In this document: piece by piece, positions 1 to 4,787 of the stretch
Layout of the letters: every line of letters starts with the position of its first letter
Position numbering within the stretch: position 1 is the first letter of the stretch
Source of the DNA: Planctomycetota bacterium
GTDB lineage: Bacteria > Planctomycetota > Phycisphaerae > FEN-1346
Direction: 5' to 3'
Length of the DNA: 5,163 bases
Assembly (NCBI GenBank): GCA_026386995.1
Contig: JAPLMO010000050.1
Coordinates: 1-5,163 of the forward strand
Notes under the pieces: model-generated
The model's database searches: none
The model's input: the letters and a program-made list of their open reading frames with translations, nothing else
Told to the model about the DNA's origin: nothing
Position numbers and translations under genes: made by a program

Positions 1-95
1 AGGCGCAGGTTGAACTGACGCCGCTGCCCGAGCCCGCCACGCTGTCGCTACTGGCCCTGGGCGGGTTGGCGATGCTGCGGCGAAGATGCCGGTAG
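1..95 (+). CDS. C-terminal end of a PEP-CTERM sorting-domain protein (partial)
   Basis: Only the last 30 codons are present, read in the frame starting at base 3 and ending at TAG 93-95. The tail contains LPEPAT, then a hydrophobic stretch (LSLLALGGLAML) and a basic end (RRRCR). This is the three-part PEP-CTERM signal: PEP motif, transmembrane helix, arginine-rich tail. In this family the tail directs an exported protein to an exosortase-type (EpsH/XrtA-like) transpeptidase, which removes it at the membrane. The domain that would define this protein's own function lies outside the window, so nothing can be said about it. A second PEP-CTERM gene lies at 1766-2878, so exported proteins of this kind are clustered here. 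The motif assignment is secure; the cargo function is unknown. Confidence 0.85.
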   Translation, partial: AQVELTPLPEPATLSLLALGGLAMLRRRCR

Positions 96-123
96 GCACT
101 TGACCGCTGGAAAGAAGCATGGC

Positions 124-146
124 CGCGTGGGTTACTCGCCCGCGCG
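124..146 (+). terminator. GC-rich hairpin downstream of the partial PEP-CTERM gene
   Basis: CGCGTGGG (124-131) pairs with CCCGCGCG (139-146) across a 7-nt loop, giving eight pairs of which one is G-U on the plus strand. It lies 28 nt after the stop codon. No T-run follows, so it is at best a weak or Rho-assisted terminator, or simply a 3' stabilising hairpin. Confidence 0.3.
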
Positions 147-243
147 TACGAGCAGGCAGACGGCCGGCCCTGAGCCGCAGCAACTACCCCTCGTCCGCTA
201 ACCTGATTATAGAGTGCGGACCCTGAAGATTGGTGCGGTGGGG

Positions 244-265
244 AAAAAATAGGGGGGCCGCCCCT
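244..265 (-). terminator. possible minus-strand intrinsic terminator
   Basis: Read on the minus strand, AGGGG (265-261) and CCCCT (255-251) form a 5-bp GC stem with a 5-nt loop, followed at once by ATTTTTT (250-244). That is the order expected of a Rho-independent terminator for leftward transcription. An overlapping 7-bp stem (258-264 with 268-274) competes with it. I see no convincing minus-strand gene to its right before the HNH gene, so any substrate would be an antisense or spacer transcript. Confidence 0.3.
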
Positions 266-401
266 GGGGGGCGGTGAATCTCCACACACGTCGCCGCATA
301 GAGCATCGACGTTTCCGCTCCGGCAAGGTGATGGAGTTCACACGTTCGCCACAGTAGCCCACCCCGCAGGGGCCGTCAACGCGCATGCGGCAAGTAGGGT
401 C

Positions 402-430
402 TGGACGCGCTCTGCCAAAAACGCTATGAT
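402..430 (+). promoter_or_regulatory. sigma-70-like promoter for the HNH endonuclease gene
   Basis: A -35-like TGGACG (402-407) is followed after 17 nt by TATGAT (425-430), one base off the TATAAT consensus. Transcription would begin near 437, leaving a leader of about 38 nt to the ATG at 475. The distance from the gene and the optimal spacer support it; the -35 box is only a 4/6 match. Confidence 0.5.
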
Positions 431-474
431 TCGGGCGTCGGTTTTGCTGAAGCCGCCCGAAAGGTCGGATGGTG

Positions 475-1128
475 ATGAGTACGGCGATACCACTCGTTGT
501 GCCCGTGGCCACTGCTCTGGATTCCAGCGTCCTGGTCCTGAACCGCCTGTTCATGGCCGTGCGTGTTGTGCGCGCCCGTCACGCCTTCGTGATGCTGTGG
601 AAAGAGATCGCGGAGGTGGTGTCGGTGGAGGACGAGTCGTTCGCGTGCTACGATTTTTCGTCGTGGGCCGAGGTGTCGGCCCTGCGCAAACAGTTCCAGC
701 CGGCCGCGCATGACTGGGTCCGCACGGTGCGTTTCGACCTGGCCGTGCCGAAGGTTATCCGCCTGCTGACGTACGACCGCCTGCCGAAGACGCGGGTTCG
801 CCTGAACCGCCGCAACCTCTTCGCCCGCGACGGCAACCGGTGCCAGTATTGCGGCAAGAAGTTCAAGACGACGGAACTGTCGATCGACCACGTCCTTCCG
901 CGCAGCCGCGGCGGGCGGACCGTCTGGCCCAACGTGGTCTGCGCGTGCATGAAGTGCAACGTGCGCAAGGGCGGCCGCACGCCGCAAGAGGCCGGCATGG
1001 TGCTGGTGCATGCACCTGTCCAGCCGCGCTTCAGCCCCGTCATCACCCTCCACGCGGGCAACGAGAAGTACCGGTCGTGGAAACAGTTCCTGGATTCCGC
1101 GTACTGGCACGTCGAATTGCGCGATTGA
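475..1128 (+). CDS. HNH endonuclease family protein
   Basis: This 217-aa protein has a helical N-terminal region (residues about 15-100, with VLVLNRLFMAVRVV) and a C-terminal HNH nuclease domain (about 105-175). The domain shows RRNLFARDGNRCQYC, with the first zinc pair C123/C126, then the SIDHVLPRSRGG core with D138 and H139, WPNVV with N153, and the second zinc pair C158/C161 followed by N162. This is the treble-clef, four-cysteine beta-beta-alpha-metal fold. All expected catalytic and zinc residues are visible, so it should be an intact metal-dependent DNA nuclease. Many near relatives in Planctomycetota and other phyla are annotated only as HNH endonucleases with unknown biological role. 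AAGG at 461-464 fits ATG 475 (10-nt spacing); in-frame ATG 469 is possible but has only 4 nt. The gene stands alone with its own promoter. No methylase, phage or toxin partner adjoins it, so restriction or homing is not supported. Confidence 0.9.
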   Translation: MSTAIPLVVPVATALDSSVLVLNRLFMAVRVVRARHAFVMLWKEIAEVVSVEDESFACYDFSSWAEVSALRKQFQPAAHDWVRTVRFDLAVPKVIRLLTYDRLPKTRVRLNRRNLFARDGNRCQYCGKKFKTTELSIDHVLPRSRGGRTVWPNVVCACMKCNVRKGGRTPQEAGMVLVHAPVQPRFSPVITLHAGNEKYRSWKQFLDSAYWHVELRD

Positions 1129-1382
1129 CGCCGCAAAACCGCGCGGGCTGTCTGTTTTCGCATCGATTCTCTCGCGCGTCGCGCAATGAACCCGGCGACT
1201 TTCAGCGATTTCGCATCGCGTAACCCCCACCCGGACAAGGACTTACAACCGCTCTTCCGCAAGACGGCCCGAATTCCTTGACAGGCCCCCGCAAATGTTT
1301 AGGGTTAAGCACGTAGTCGGAAGTTGAACCTGACATAAGGCCAGGCGACTCTCGGGGCGGCGGGCGCGGCTCGTCGCCACGT

Positions 1383-1436
1383 CGGAGGCTCGGGCTGCGG
1401 CGGACAGGGGCGTGCGCCGCGAGCCCCTGGCCTCCG
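1383..1436. repeat. long GC-rich stem-loop (imperfect inverted repeat)
   Basis: CGGAGGC (1383-1389) pairs with GCCTCCG (1430-1436). After a small internal loop, GGGCTGCGGCG (1392-1402) pairs with CGCCGC (1415-1420) and AGCCC (1422-1426), leaving G1421 as a single bulge. The terminal loop is 12 nt. That makes 18 Watson-Crick pairs in 54 nt. It lies midway between two genes and far from either, with no T-run on either side, so it does not look like a simple terminator. It may be a dispersed palindromic repeat or part of an untranslated RNA. Confidence 0.5.
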
Positions 1437-1592
1437 GCGGATGGAGCGCCTGCACAACCATAGCGATTGTATTTGGTCGCTGCCATAGACACTATATAGG
1501 CTCGCGCCGTCTCTCGGCGTCGGATTGCAGGCCCTTTCGTAGTCCTGGTGCAGTTCCGGCCCCGGGCTGCGCACAAAATCCATTTCCTCGAT

Positions 1593-1620
1593 TTGCTTTT
1601 CCTCCAAATTGCTGTATACT
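1593..1620 (+). promoter_or_regulatory. sigma-70-like promoter for the PEP-CTERM gene
   Basis: TTGCTT (1593-1598) and TATACT (1615-1620) are separated by 16 nt in a locally AT-rich patch of an otherwise GC-rich spacer. Transcription would start near 1627, giving a leader of about 140 nt. AGTGG (1624-1628) and CCACT (1638-1642) form a dyad across the predicted start, a possible operator site. An alternative pairing of GGCAG (1627-1631) with CTGCC (1646-1650) shares two bases with it and so excludes it in RNA. Confidence 0.55.
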
Positions 1621-1707
1621 GCTAGTGGCAGGGAATACCACTTTTCTGCCAATGCACCCGGGGAGTGGTAACAGCAGTTTAGTGCGGATGCAGTACAAGC
1701 GGCTGTC

Positions 1708-1745
1708 CCTACAATCGCCACAGACGGGGGTCTGCGGTCTGTAGG
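1708..1745 (+). other. hairpin in the 5' leader of the PEP-CTERM gene
   Basis: CCTACA (1708-1713) pairs with TGTAGG (1740-1745), CC (1718-1719) with GG (1736-1737), and CAGAC (1721-1725) with GTCTG (1730-1734) around a GGGG loop. The stem ends only 6 nt before the GGGGGAG ribosome binding site (1752-1758), so it could affect translation or mRNA stability. I do not recognise a riboswitch family in it. Confidence 0.4.
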
Positions 1746-1765
1746 TACGCCGGGGGAGTATGGCA

Positions 1766-2878
1766 ATGGCAAAGCGCGCGCATAGAGTCTGTACGTTCCT
1801 GGCGGCAATCCTTGGCTTTCTGGCGGTCACCTCTGCCGCATGGGCTGCGCCCTATGCCGGCATGATCTCCGCGGCAGCCGTGGATATTCCGGGCTTCTTG
1901 TCACCGGCGGCGCCCGCCAAGGAGACGGCCAATCTTCAGTTGACATGCCCGTCTCGGACCGAAGATAGGCCAAGCCTGAGCATCAGCGCGGCAGATGCGG
2001 ACACCCTGCGGCTACCGACCAACAGGGTCATGTACGCCCTCGGCACCTCTGACGCCGAGATGAAACCGGTGACGCCGATGGGGTCGGCATTTCCGGCCGT
2101 CAAGGGCCTCGTGGGTTCCGACCAGGACGAGCGGGCAGTCCCGCTAGGCAGCACGTCCATGATGGGGCTGAATCCGGGCGGTTTCGGCCGCGTGATGAGC
2201 GGCCGGCCCCTGGGCAAGATGGATACCTGGAGCGCGGCCGCCGAGACGTCGATCAGTTACGTTCGGCCGCACATCAACGCCCAGATGGTGGTGGCGCTGG
2301 AGTTCCCGGGTACGCATCGTCCAGCGGACTTTGAGGGCCTGGGCATTCAGCCGCGAGCCTACCTCGACATCGAACACTTCTCACGGGTTGACGCGGCCGA
2401 CATCGGCTCGAATTCAGACCGTTTCGGCCGGCGCCAAGCGCCGCCCCCGAACAATGAGCCGGAAACGGCCGTGGCGGTCGGCCTCGACCTGGGGATCCTG
2501 CCCACGTTCCTGTCGCAGATGGGCGTCAGCGTTTCGCTGGTGGCCACGCACGGCCAGGAAACCGGCGAAACGCGGGTCGCACTGGTCGGCACGACGGAAC
2601 TGCCCGTCGACTGGCGCCCGCACGAGCGGCCGGTCCAGCACCCGACGGGGTTCGCGCGAGATCCGATCGAGAGTTACGAGAGCCATGTGGACCAAAACTA
2701 CGGCTCGGGCGGCGTTCCATCCAGCAATAATCCGATCGGTGCCGGCGGCGGAGGCGGCGGGGGCGGCGGGCCCATCCCCATTACGCCCACACCCCCGGTC
2801 CCCGAACCCGCCACGCTGACCCTCTTGGGCAGCGCACTGGTGGCGGCCCTGGCCGGACGCAGACTACGCGGCAAGTAA
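1766..2878 (+). CDS. secreted PEP-CTERM sorting-domain protein of unknown function
   Basis: This 370-aa protein has a Sec-type signal peptide: basic MAKRAHR, hydrophobic core about 8-25, likely cleavage after AWA (residue 27). At the C terminus PVPEPATL is followed by a hydrophobic helix (about 350-364) and the basic tail RRLRGK, a complete PEP-CTERM signal. The protein should be exported and its tail processed by an exosortase. The middle (about 28-320) matches no family I recognise and has one cysteine; short beta-like stretches such as AVAVGLDLGIL and VSVSLVATHG suggest a partly beta domain. A run of nine glycines (codons 2744-2770) followed by a proline-rich segment links this body to the sorting signal. 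GGGGGAG (1752-1758) lies 7 nt before ATG 1766. The in-frame ATG 1760 is only 1 nt from it and is unlikely. The gene appears monocistronic, with its own promoter and a 3' hairpin. Confidence 0.88.
   Translation: MAKRAHRVCTFLAAILGFLAVTSAAWAAPYAGMISAAAVDIPGFLSPAAPAKETANLQLTCPSRTEDRPSLSISAADADTLRLPTNRVMYALGTSDAEMKPVTPMGSAFPAVKGLVGSDQDERAVPLGSTSMMGLNPGGFGRVMSGRPLGKMDTWSAAAETSISYVRPHINAQMVVALEFPGTHRPADFEGLGIQPRAYLDIEHFSRVDAADIGSNSDRFGRRQAPPPNNEPETAVAVGLDLGILPTFLSQMGVSVSLVATHGQETGETRVALVGTTELPVDWRPHERPVQHPTGFARDPIESYESHVDQNYGSGGVPSSNNPIGAGGGGGGGGGPIPITPTPPVPEPATLTLLGSALVAALAGRRLRGK
2744..2770 (+). repeat. GGN microsatellite encoding nine glycines
   Basis: Nine consecutive glycine codons, a mix of GGC, GGA and GGG, sit between the body of the PEP-CTERM protein and its sorting signal. 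They form a flexible linker. The near-repetitive trinucleotide tract could vary in length by slippage without changing frame. Confidence 0.8.
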
Positions 2879-2890
2879 CCCCTTCAATCC

Positions 2891-2919
2891 ATCCACCGAC
2901 CGGCAGCCGGGAGGTGGAT
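2891..2919 (+). terminator. hairpin terminator of the PEP-CTERM gene
   Basis: ATCCACC (2891-2897) pairs with GGTGGAT (2913-2919), and CCGG (2900-2903) with CCGG (2907-2910) around a CAG loop. Between the two helices is a symmetric GA/GA internal loop, which can form tandem sheared G-A pairs and keep the stem continuous. It begins 12 nt after the stop codon. The following TCTCTG is a weak U-tract, so termination may be inefficient. Confidence 0.55.
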
Positions 2920-2983
2920 TCTCTGCGCGCATCCGAAGCAGCGCCTTTTAGGCCACTCAGTTTCGGGCGCTCATTCGGCCCAA

Positions 2984-3031
2984 GCAGGGTGGCATGCCCA
3001 CGTAAACGGCGGCGTGGGCATGTCACCCTGC
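2984..3031. repeat. long inverted repeat, family copy 1 (GGGTGGCATG type)
   Basis: Two 19-nt arms (2984-3002 and 3013-3031) are complementary at 18 of 19 positions; the exception is a G-T that becomes a G-U pair in plus-strand RNA. The loop is 10 nt. The left arm carries GCAGGGTGGCATGCCCACG. A clearly related copy sits at 5127-5163. The REP-like arms at 4633-4711 also share the G(C/T)AGGGTGG beginning. It lies between the terminator hairpin of the PEP-CTERM gene and the promoter at 3086, and there is no T-run. The likeliest reading is a dispersed REP-like palindrome. Confidence 0.75.
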
Positions 3032-3085
3032 CCGGGCTCGATAGACGCCCGAGACTGTGGGGATACCTTTTTCGTCCAGAAAATG

Positions 3086-3114
3086 TTTCCTGTCCGCAGC
3101 GGCTCTGTTACAAT
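3086..3114 (+). promoter_or_regulatory. promoter for the structured RNA and downstream operon
   Basis: TACAAT (3109-3114) is a 5/6 match to the -10 box. At 17 nt upstream lies a weak -35, TTTCCT (3086-3091). The predicted start, seven bases after the -10, is G3121, exactly the first paired base of the structured RNA. That agreement is the main support, because the -35 is poor. Confidence 0.45.
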
Positions 3115-3120
3115 GGCGCA

Positions 3121-3244
3121 GGTTCAGCCGTCCGGCAGCGCGGGCGCAGAGGCGGGAAAGCCGCAGGGCGTATGCGTAAATCGGGCCCCACTCATAGCGT
3201 CTAGGACGCACAAGTGAGGCCCTTGCGCTGGGATGGGCTGAGTC
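3121..3244 (+). ncRNA. structured RNA leader or small RNA, three-way-junction fold, family not recognised
   Basis: The ends pair over a long distance. GGTTCAGCC (3121-3129) pairs with GGCTGAGTC (3236-3244), with two G-U pairs; TCC (3131-3133) pairs with GGA (3231-3233), next to a possible G3130-T3234 pair; CAGCGC (3136-3141) pairs with GCGCTG (3225-3230). Inside this closing stem are two arms. Arm 2 is GCGCA (3144-3148) with TGCGT (3173-3177), enclosing GCGG/CCGC around a GAAAG loop. Arm 3 is GGGC (3183-3186) with GCCC (3219-3222), CTCA with TGAG, and GCGTC/GACGC around TAG. AAATC (3178-3182) joins the arms. The G-U pairs become C-A mismatches on the other strand, which supports plus-strand expression. 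No terminator follows and an ORF starts 8 nt later, so a regulatory leader is likelier than a free sRNA. It lacks the core motifs of the c-di-GMP, cobalamin and SRP RNAs as I know them. Confidence 0.55.
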
Positions 3245-3252
3245 AAACAACA

Positions 3253-3399
3253 ATGCTGGTGAACCATAAACCAAAAATCAACGTTGTCAAGGAAAAAAAG
3301 GCCGAAAAAATCCCGTCACCCGTGCCGATAACTCCGCGGGCGGCGGGCCGCGGAATCAGGAACTCGCTCGAACTTCAGTTGAAAGGAGTGGCCGCATGA
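3253..3399 (+). CDS. small basic protein, unknown function
   Basis: This 48-aa ORF (beginning MLVNHKPKINVVKEKKAEK) has a lysine-rich N-terminal half, a proline patch (IPSPVPITP) and a short C-terminal helix (RNSLELQLKGVAA). There is no signal peptide or membrane segment and I recognise no family. The strongest support is its end: TGA 3397-3399 overlaps the ATG of the next gene as ATGA, the usual arrangement of translationally coupled genes. The next gene's Shine-Dalgarno AAGGAG lies inside this ORF. ATG 3253 has no good ribosome binding site of its own; the 3' strand of the RNA stem (3231-3244) occupies that place. An alternative GTG start at 3214, with AGGA 7 nt upstream, would give 61 aa but would overlap the RNA fold. 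Third-position GC is only moderate. It could be a leader peptide or a chance ORF. Confidence 0.45.
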   Translation: MLVNHKPKINVVKEKKAEKIPSPVPITPRAAGRGIRNSLELQLKGVAA

Positions 3400-4508
3400 C
3401 CAGGCTTTGGGGCGGTGGGCAGATCGGCAAGGAACTTCCACGGCCGCAGTGGACCGTGGTGCTGCTGTGGATTCTGGGCATCATCCTCTGGATCGTTTGC
3501 ACCATGGCGATCCTGGTTTCCACCATCATCACGCCGCCGGAGACCGCCGCACAGTTCCTGATGAACCGGGGCGTCCTGGTGTTCCTGGGCCTGATAAGCG
3601 GGGCCTTTGCGATCGGCATGGCACTGGTGGTCAAGTACACGTTCAGCGCGGCGGTCAGCGCAAAACTCATGGAGCGGCTGCTGCGCGACGCCCTCCAGAA
3701 GCGAGGCGAGGGCGGGCCGACCGCCTCGGAACTCGGCGGCGCATCGCACGAGGAGGTCGTCAGCATCCTGTCGGAGATCATGGAGAACACCCTCCTGGAC
3801 GACTCCGAGAAGGCCACCAAGCGCGACGTGGCCAAGAAGCACCGCCAGCAGGCGATGCGCCGGGAGGTCGAGGCACTCATCAAGGTCGGCAAGTACCGCG
3901 ACGCCCGCGAGCGACTCGAAGAGTTCCGCCTCCGCTATCCCGACAACGACGCCGTCCCGCAGATGGAGGCCCAACTGTCGGAGGCTCTCCGGCAGCACGA
4001 GCATTCCGAGATCACCAACGTCACCGAACAGGTCCAGCGCTACATGGGCCTCGGCCTCTGGGAACGCGCGATGGAACTGGCGCGCGGCCTGGCCGAGCAG
4101 TTCCCCGAAAACCCCGAGGCGGCCCACCTGCCCGAGACCGTACATATCGAGCAGGCCGCCAACAGTCGACAGGAGCAGCAGCGCCTCTTCCGTGAGGTCG
4201 AGCATCTCGTGGGCCGCAAGCATTGGCGGCAGGCCCTGCGGGCGGCCGAGACCCTCATGGAAAACCATCCGGAAAGCCCCGAGACACAGAGCCTCAAGGT
4301 CCAGATCGAGGACCTCCGCCGAAACGCCGCCATCGAGGAACGCAAGGAGTGGGAGGCCCGCATCGCTGACCATGTCCAGACCGGACGCCATCGCGAGGCC
4401 TACGCCCTGGCCATTGAACTGATGGACAAGTACCCAGATTCGCCGCAGGCCAAGGACATCCAGAGGAACCTGGACCAAATGAAGGCACGGGCGGGCATTA
4501 CGCGGTGA
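3396..4508 (+). CDS. membrane-anchored TPR-like repeat protein
   Basis: This 370-aa protein has two N-terminal transmembrane helices (about 19-45 and 58-81) joined by a short loop. Basic residues at the N terminus and after helix 2 put both ends in the cytoplasm. A charged helical region (about 84-155) leads to four tetratricopeptide-like units beginning at 156, 211, 266 and 321. Equivalent residues recur every 55 positions: G165/G220/K275/G330, A170/A225/A280/A335, and YPDN 181, FPEN 236, HPES 291, YPDS 346. This G-x-(Y/W/H)-x-x-A ... (Y/F/H)-P pattern is typical of TPR helix pairs; the long period implies an extra helix per unit. Such domains usually scaffold protein-protein interactions; no enzymatic motif is visible. 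AAGGAG (3383-3388) sits 7 nt before ATG 3396, so the start is firm. The start overlaps the stop of the small ORF. The partner or complex is unknown. Confidence 0.88.
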   Translation: MTRLWGGGQIGKELPRPQWTVVLLWILGIILWIVCTMAILVSTIITPPETAAQFLMNRGVLVFLGLISGAFAIGMALVVKYTFSAAVSAKLMERLLRDALQKRGEGGPTASELGGASHEEVVSILSEIMENTLLDDSEKATKRDVAKKHRQQAMRREVEALIKVGKYRDARERLEEFRLRYPDNDAVPQMEAQLSEALRQHEHSEITNVTEQVQRYMGLGLWERAMELARGLAEQFPENPEAAHLPETVHIEQAANSRQEQQRLFREVEHLVGRKHWRQALRAAETLMENHPESPETQSLKVQIEDLRRNAAIEERKEWEARIADHVQTGRHREAYALAIELMDKYPDSPQAKDIQRNLDQMKARAGITR

Positions 4509-4532
4509 CGGCTTCGACCTCTGCTCTCTGCA

Positions 4533-4588
4533 ATTTGTAATCTGAAATCTGGAATCTCAAATTCCAGATTCCAGATGGCAGATTCAAC
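4533..4588. repeat. heptanucleotide tandem repeat, eight degenerate units
   Basis: Eight 7-nt units can be read in register, each beginning with AT: ATTTGTA, ATCTGAA, ATCTGGA, ATCTCAA, ATTCCAG, ATTCCAG, ATGGCAG, ATTCAAC. The first units resemble the reverse complement of later ones, so a 10-bp perfect hairpin forms (4546-4555 with 4561-4570, 5-nt loop). The tract is AT-rich inside GC-rich surroundings. It resembles the heptameric short tandemly repeated repetitive (STRR) sequences described in cyanobacteria. It sits 24 nt after the TPR gene's stop. Confidence 0.6.
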
Positions 4589-4608
4589 TCCGGCGCGGCG
4601 GGGCTCCG

Positions 4609-4727
4609 GGGCCTGTTGTCCAATTGGCGTTCATGTAGGGTGGGTGTTCTGCACCCACCATTTTCACGCGAGAAAAACGGCATTGGTGGGTGCAGAGCAC
4701 CCACCCTACATATTGGGCAACAGGCCC
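4609..4727. repeat. 119-bp nested inverted repeat with REP-like GTAG hairpins (possible MITE or REP doublet)
   Basis: The outer arms 4609-4624 and 4712-4727 match at 15 of 16 positions. The inner arms 4633-4660 and 4684-4711 match at 27 of 28. Both exceptions are G-U pairs in plus-strand RNA. The centre has TTTTC/GAAAA (4661-4665, 4672-4676). Each inner arm is itself a hairpin: GGTGGGTG, a 5-nt loop, CACCCACC (4639-4659 and 4685-4705), with GTAG (4635-4638) in front of the left one and its complement CTAC after the right one. A GTAG tetranucleotide plus imperfect hairpin is the standard form of REP elements mobilised by RAYT (Y1) transposases, and an inverted pair is a common arrangement. TCCG occurs directly on both flanks (4605-4608, 4728-4731) and could be a target duplication. 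It separates the convergent TPR and yidD genes and may act as a two-way transcription block. Confidence 0.75.
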
Positions 4728-4787
4728 TCCGGCCCCGTCGCGTTATCACTGCGCCTCAGCATCGTATCCAAGCACCGCCCTGCGCCA

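Larger units (their letters stand above)
1129..1765. other. gene-free stretch between the HNH and PEP-CTERM genes
   Basis: I find no convincing gene in these roughly 630 bases. Open frames on both strands give low-complexity proteins without recognisable motifs. Bases 1129-1380 hold only minor palindromes and an isolated TTGACA (1278-1283) without a good -10. The supported contents are a GC-rich hairpin at 1383-1436, a promoter at 1593-1620 and a leader hairpin at 1708-1745; each is listed separately. Confidence 0.6.

Noticed and set aside
469..1128. HNH gene in a restriction, toxin or phage module
   Set aside because: No methyltransferase, antitoxin, integrase or phage gene adjoins it; it appears as a solitary gene with its own promoter.
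424..1230. Long minus-strand open frames across the HNH gene (also 648-1262)
   Set aside because: They are antisense to a gene with intact zinc and catalytic motifs, and their arginine/alanine/histidine-rich translations are typical of the opposite strand of high-GC genes.
1278..1310. Perfect TTGACA as a promoter at 1278
   Set aside because: The best -10 at 16-18 nt is TAGGGT (3/6), and nothing recognisable would be transcribed nearby. It remains an isolated motif.
3014..3217. Small plus-strand open frames (also 2914-3204) across the inverted repeat and the structured RNA
   Set aside because: They start inside a repeat arm, have no convincing ribosome binding site and cross a region better explained by RNA pairing.
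3121..3244. Assignment of the structured RNA to c-di-GMP (GEMM), cobalamin, 4.5S SRP or RNase P RNA
   Set aside because: GGGAAAGCC at 3154-3162 superficially recalls parts of these RNAs, but their other conserved core segments and spacing are missing.
3375..4478. Minus-strand 367-codon open frame opposite the TPR gene
   Set aside because: The plus-strand frame has a good ribosome binding site, two membrane helices and a regular 55-residue repeat; the reverse frame has none of these.
4633..4711. A CRISPR array in the repeat-rich spacer
   Set aside because: The repeats are inverted rather than direct, with no regular unique spacers and no cas genes.
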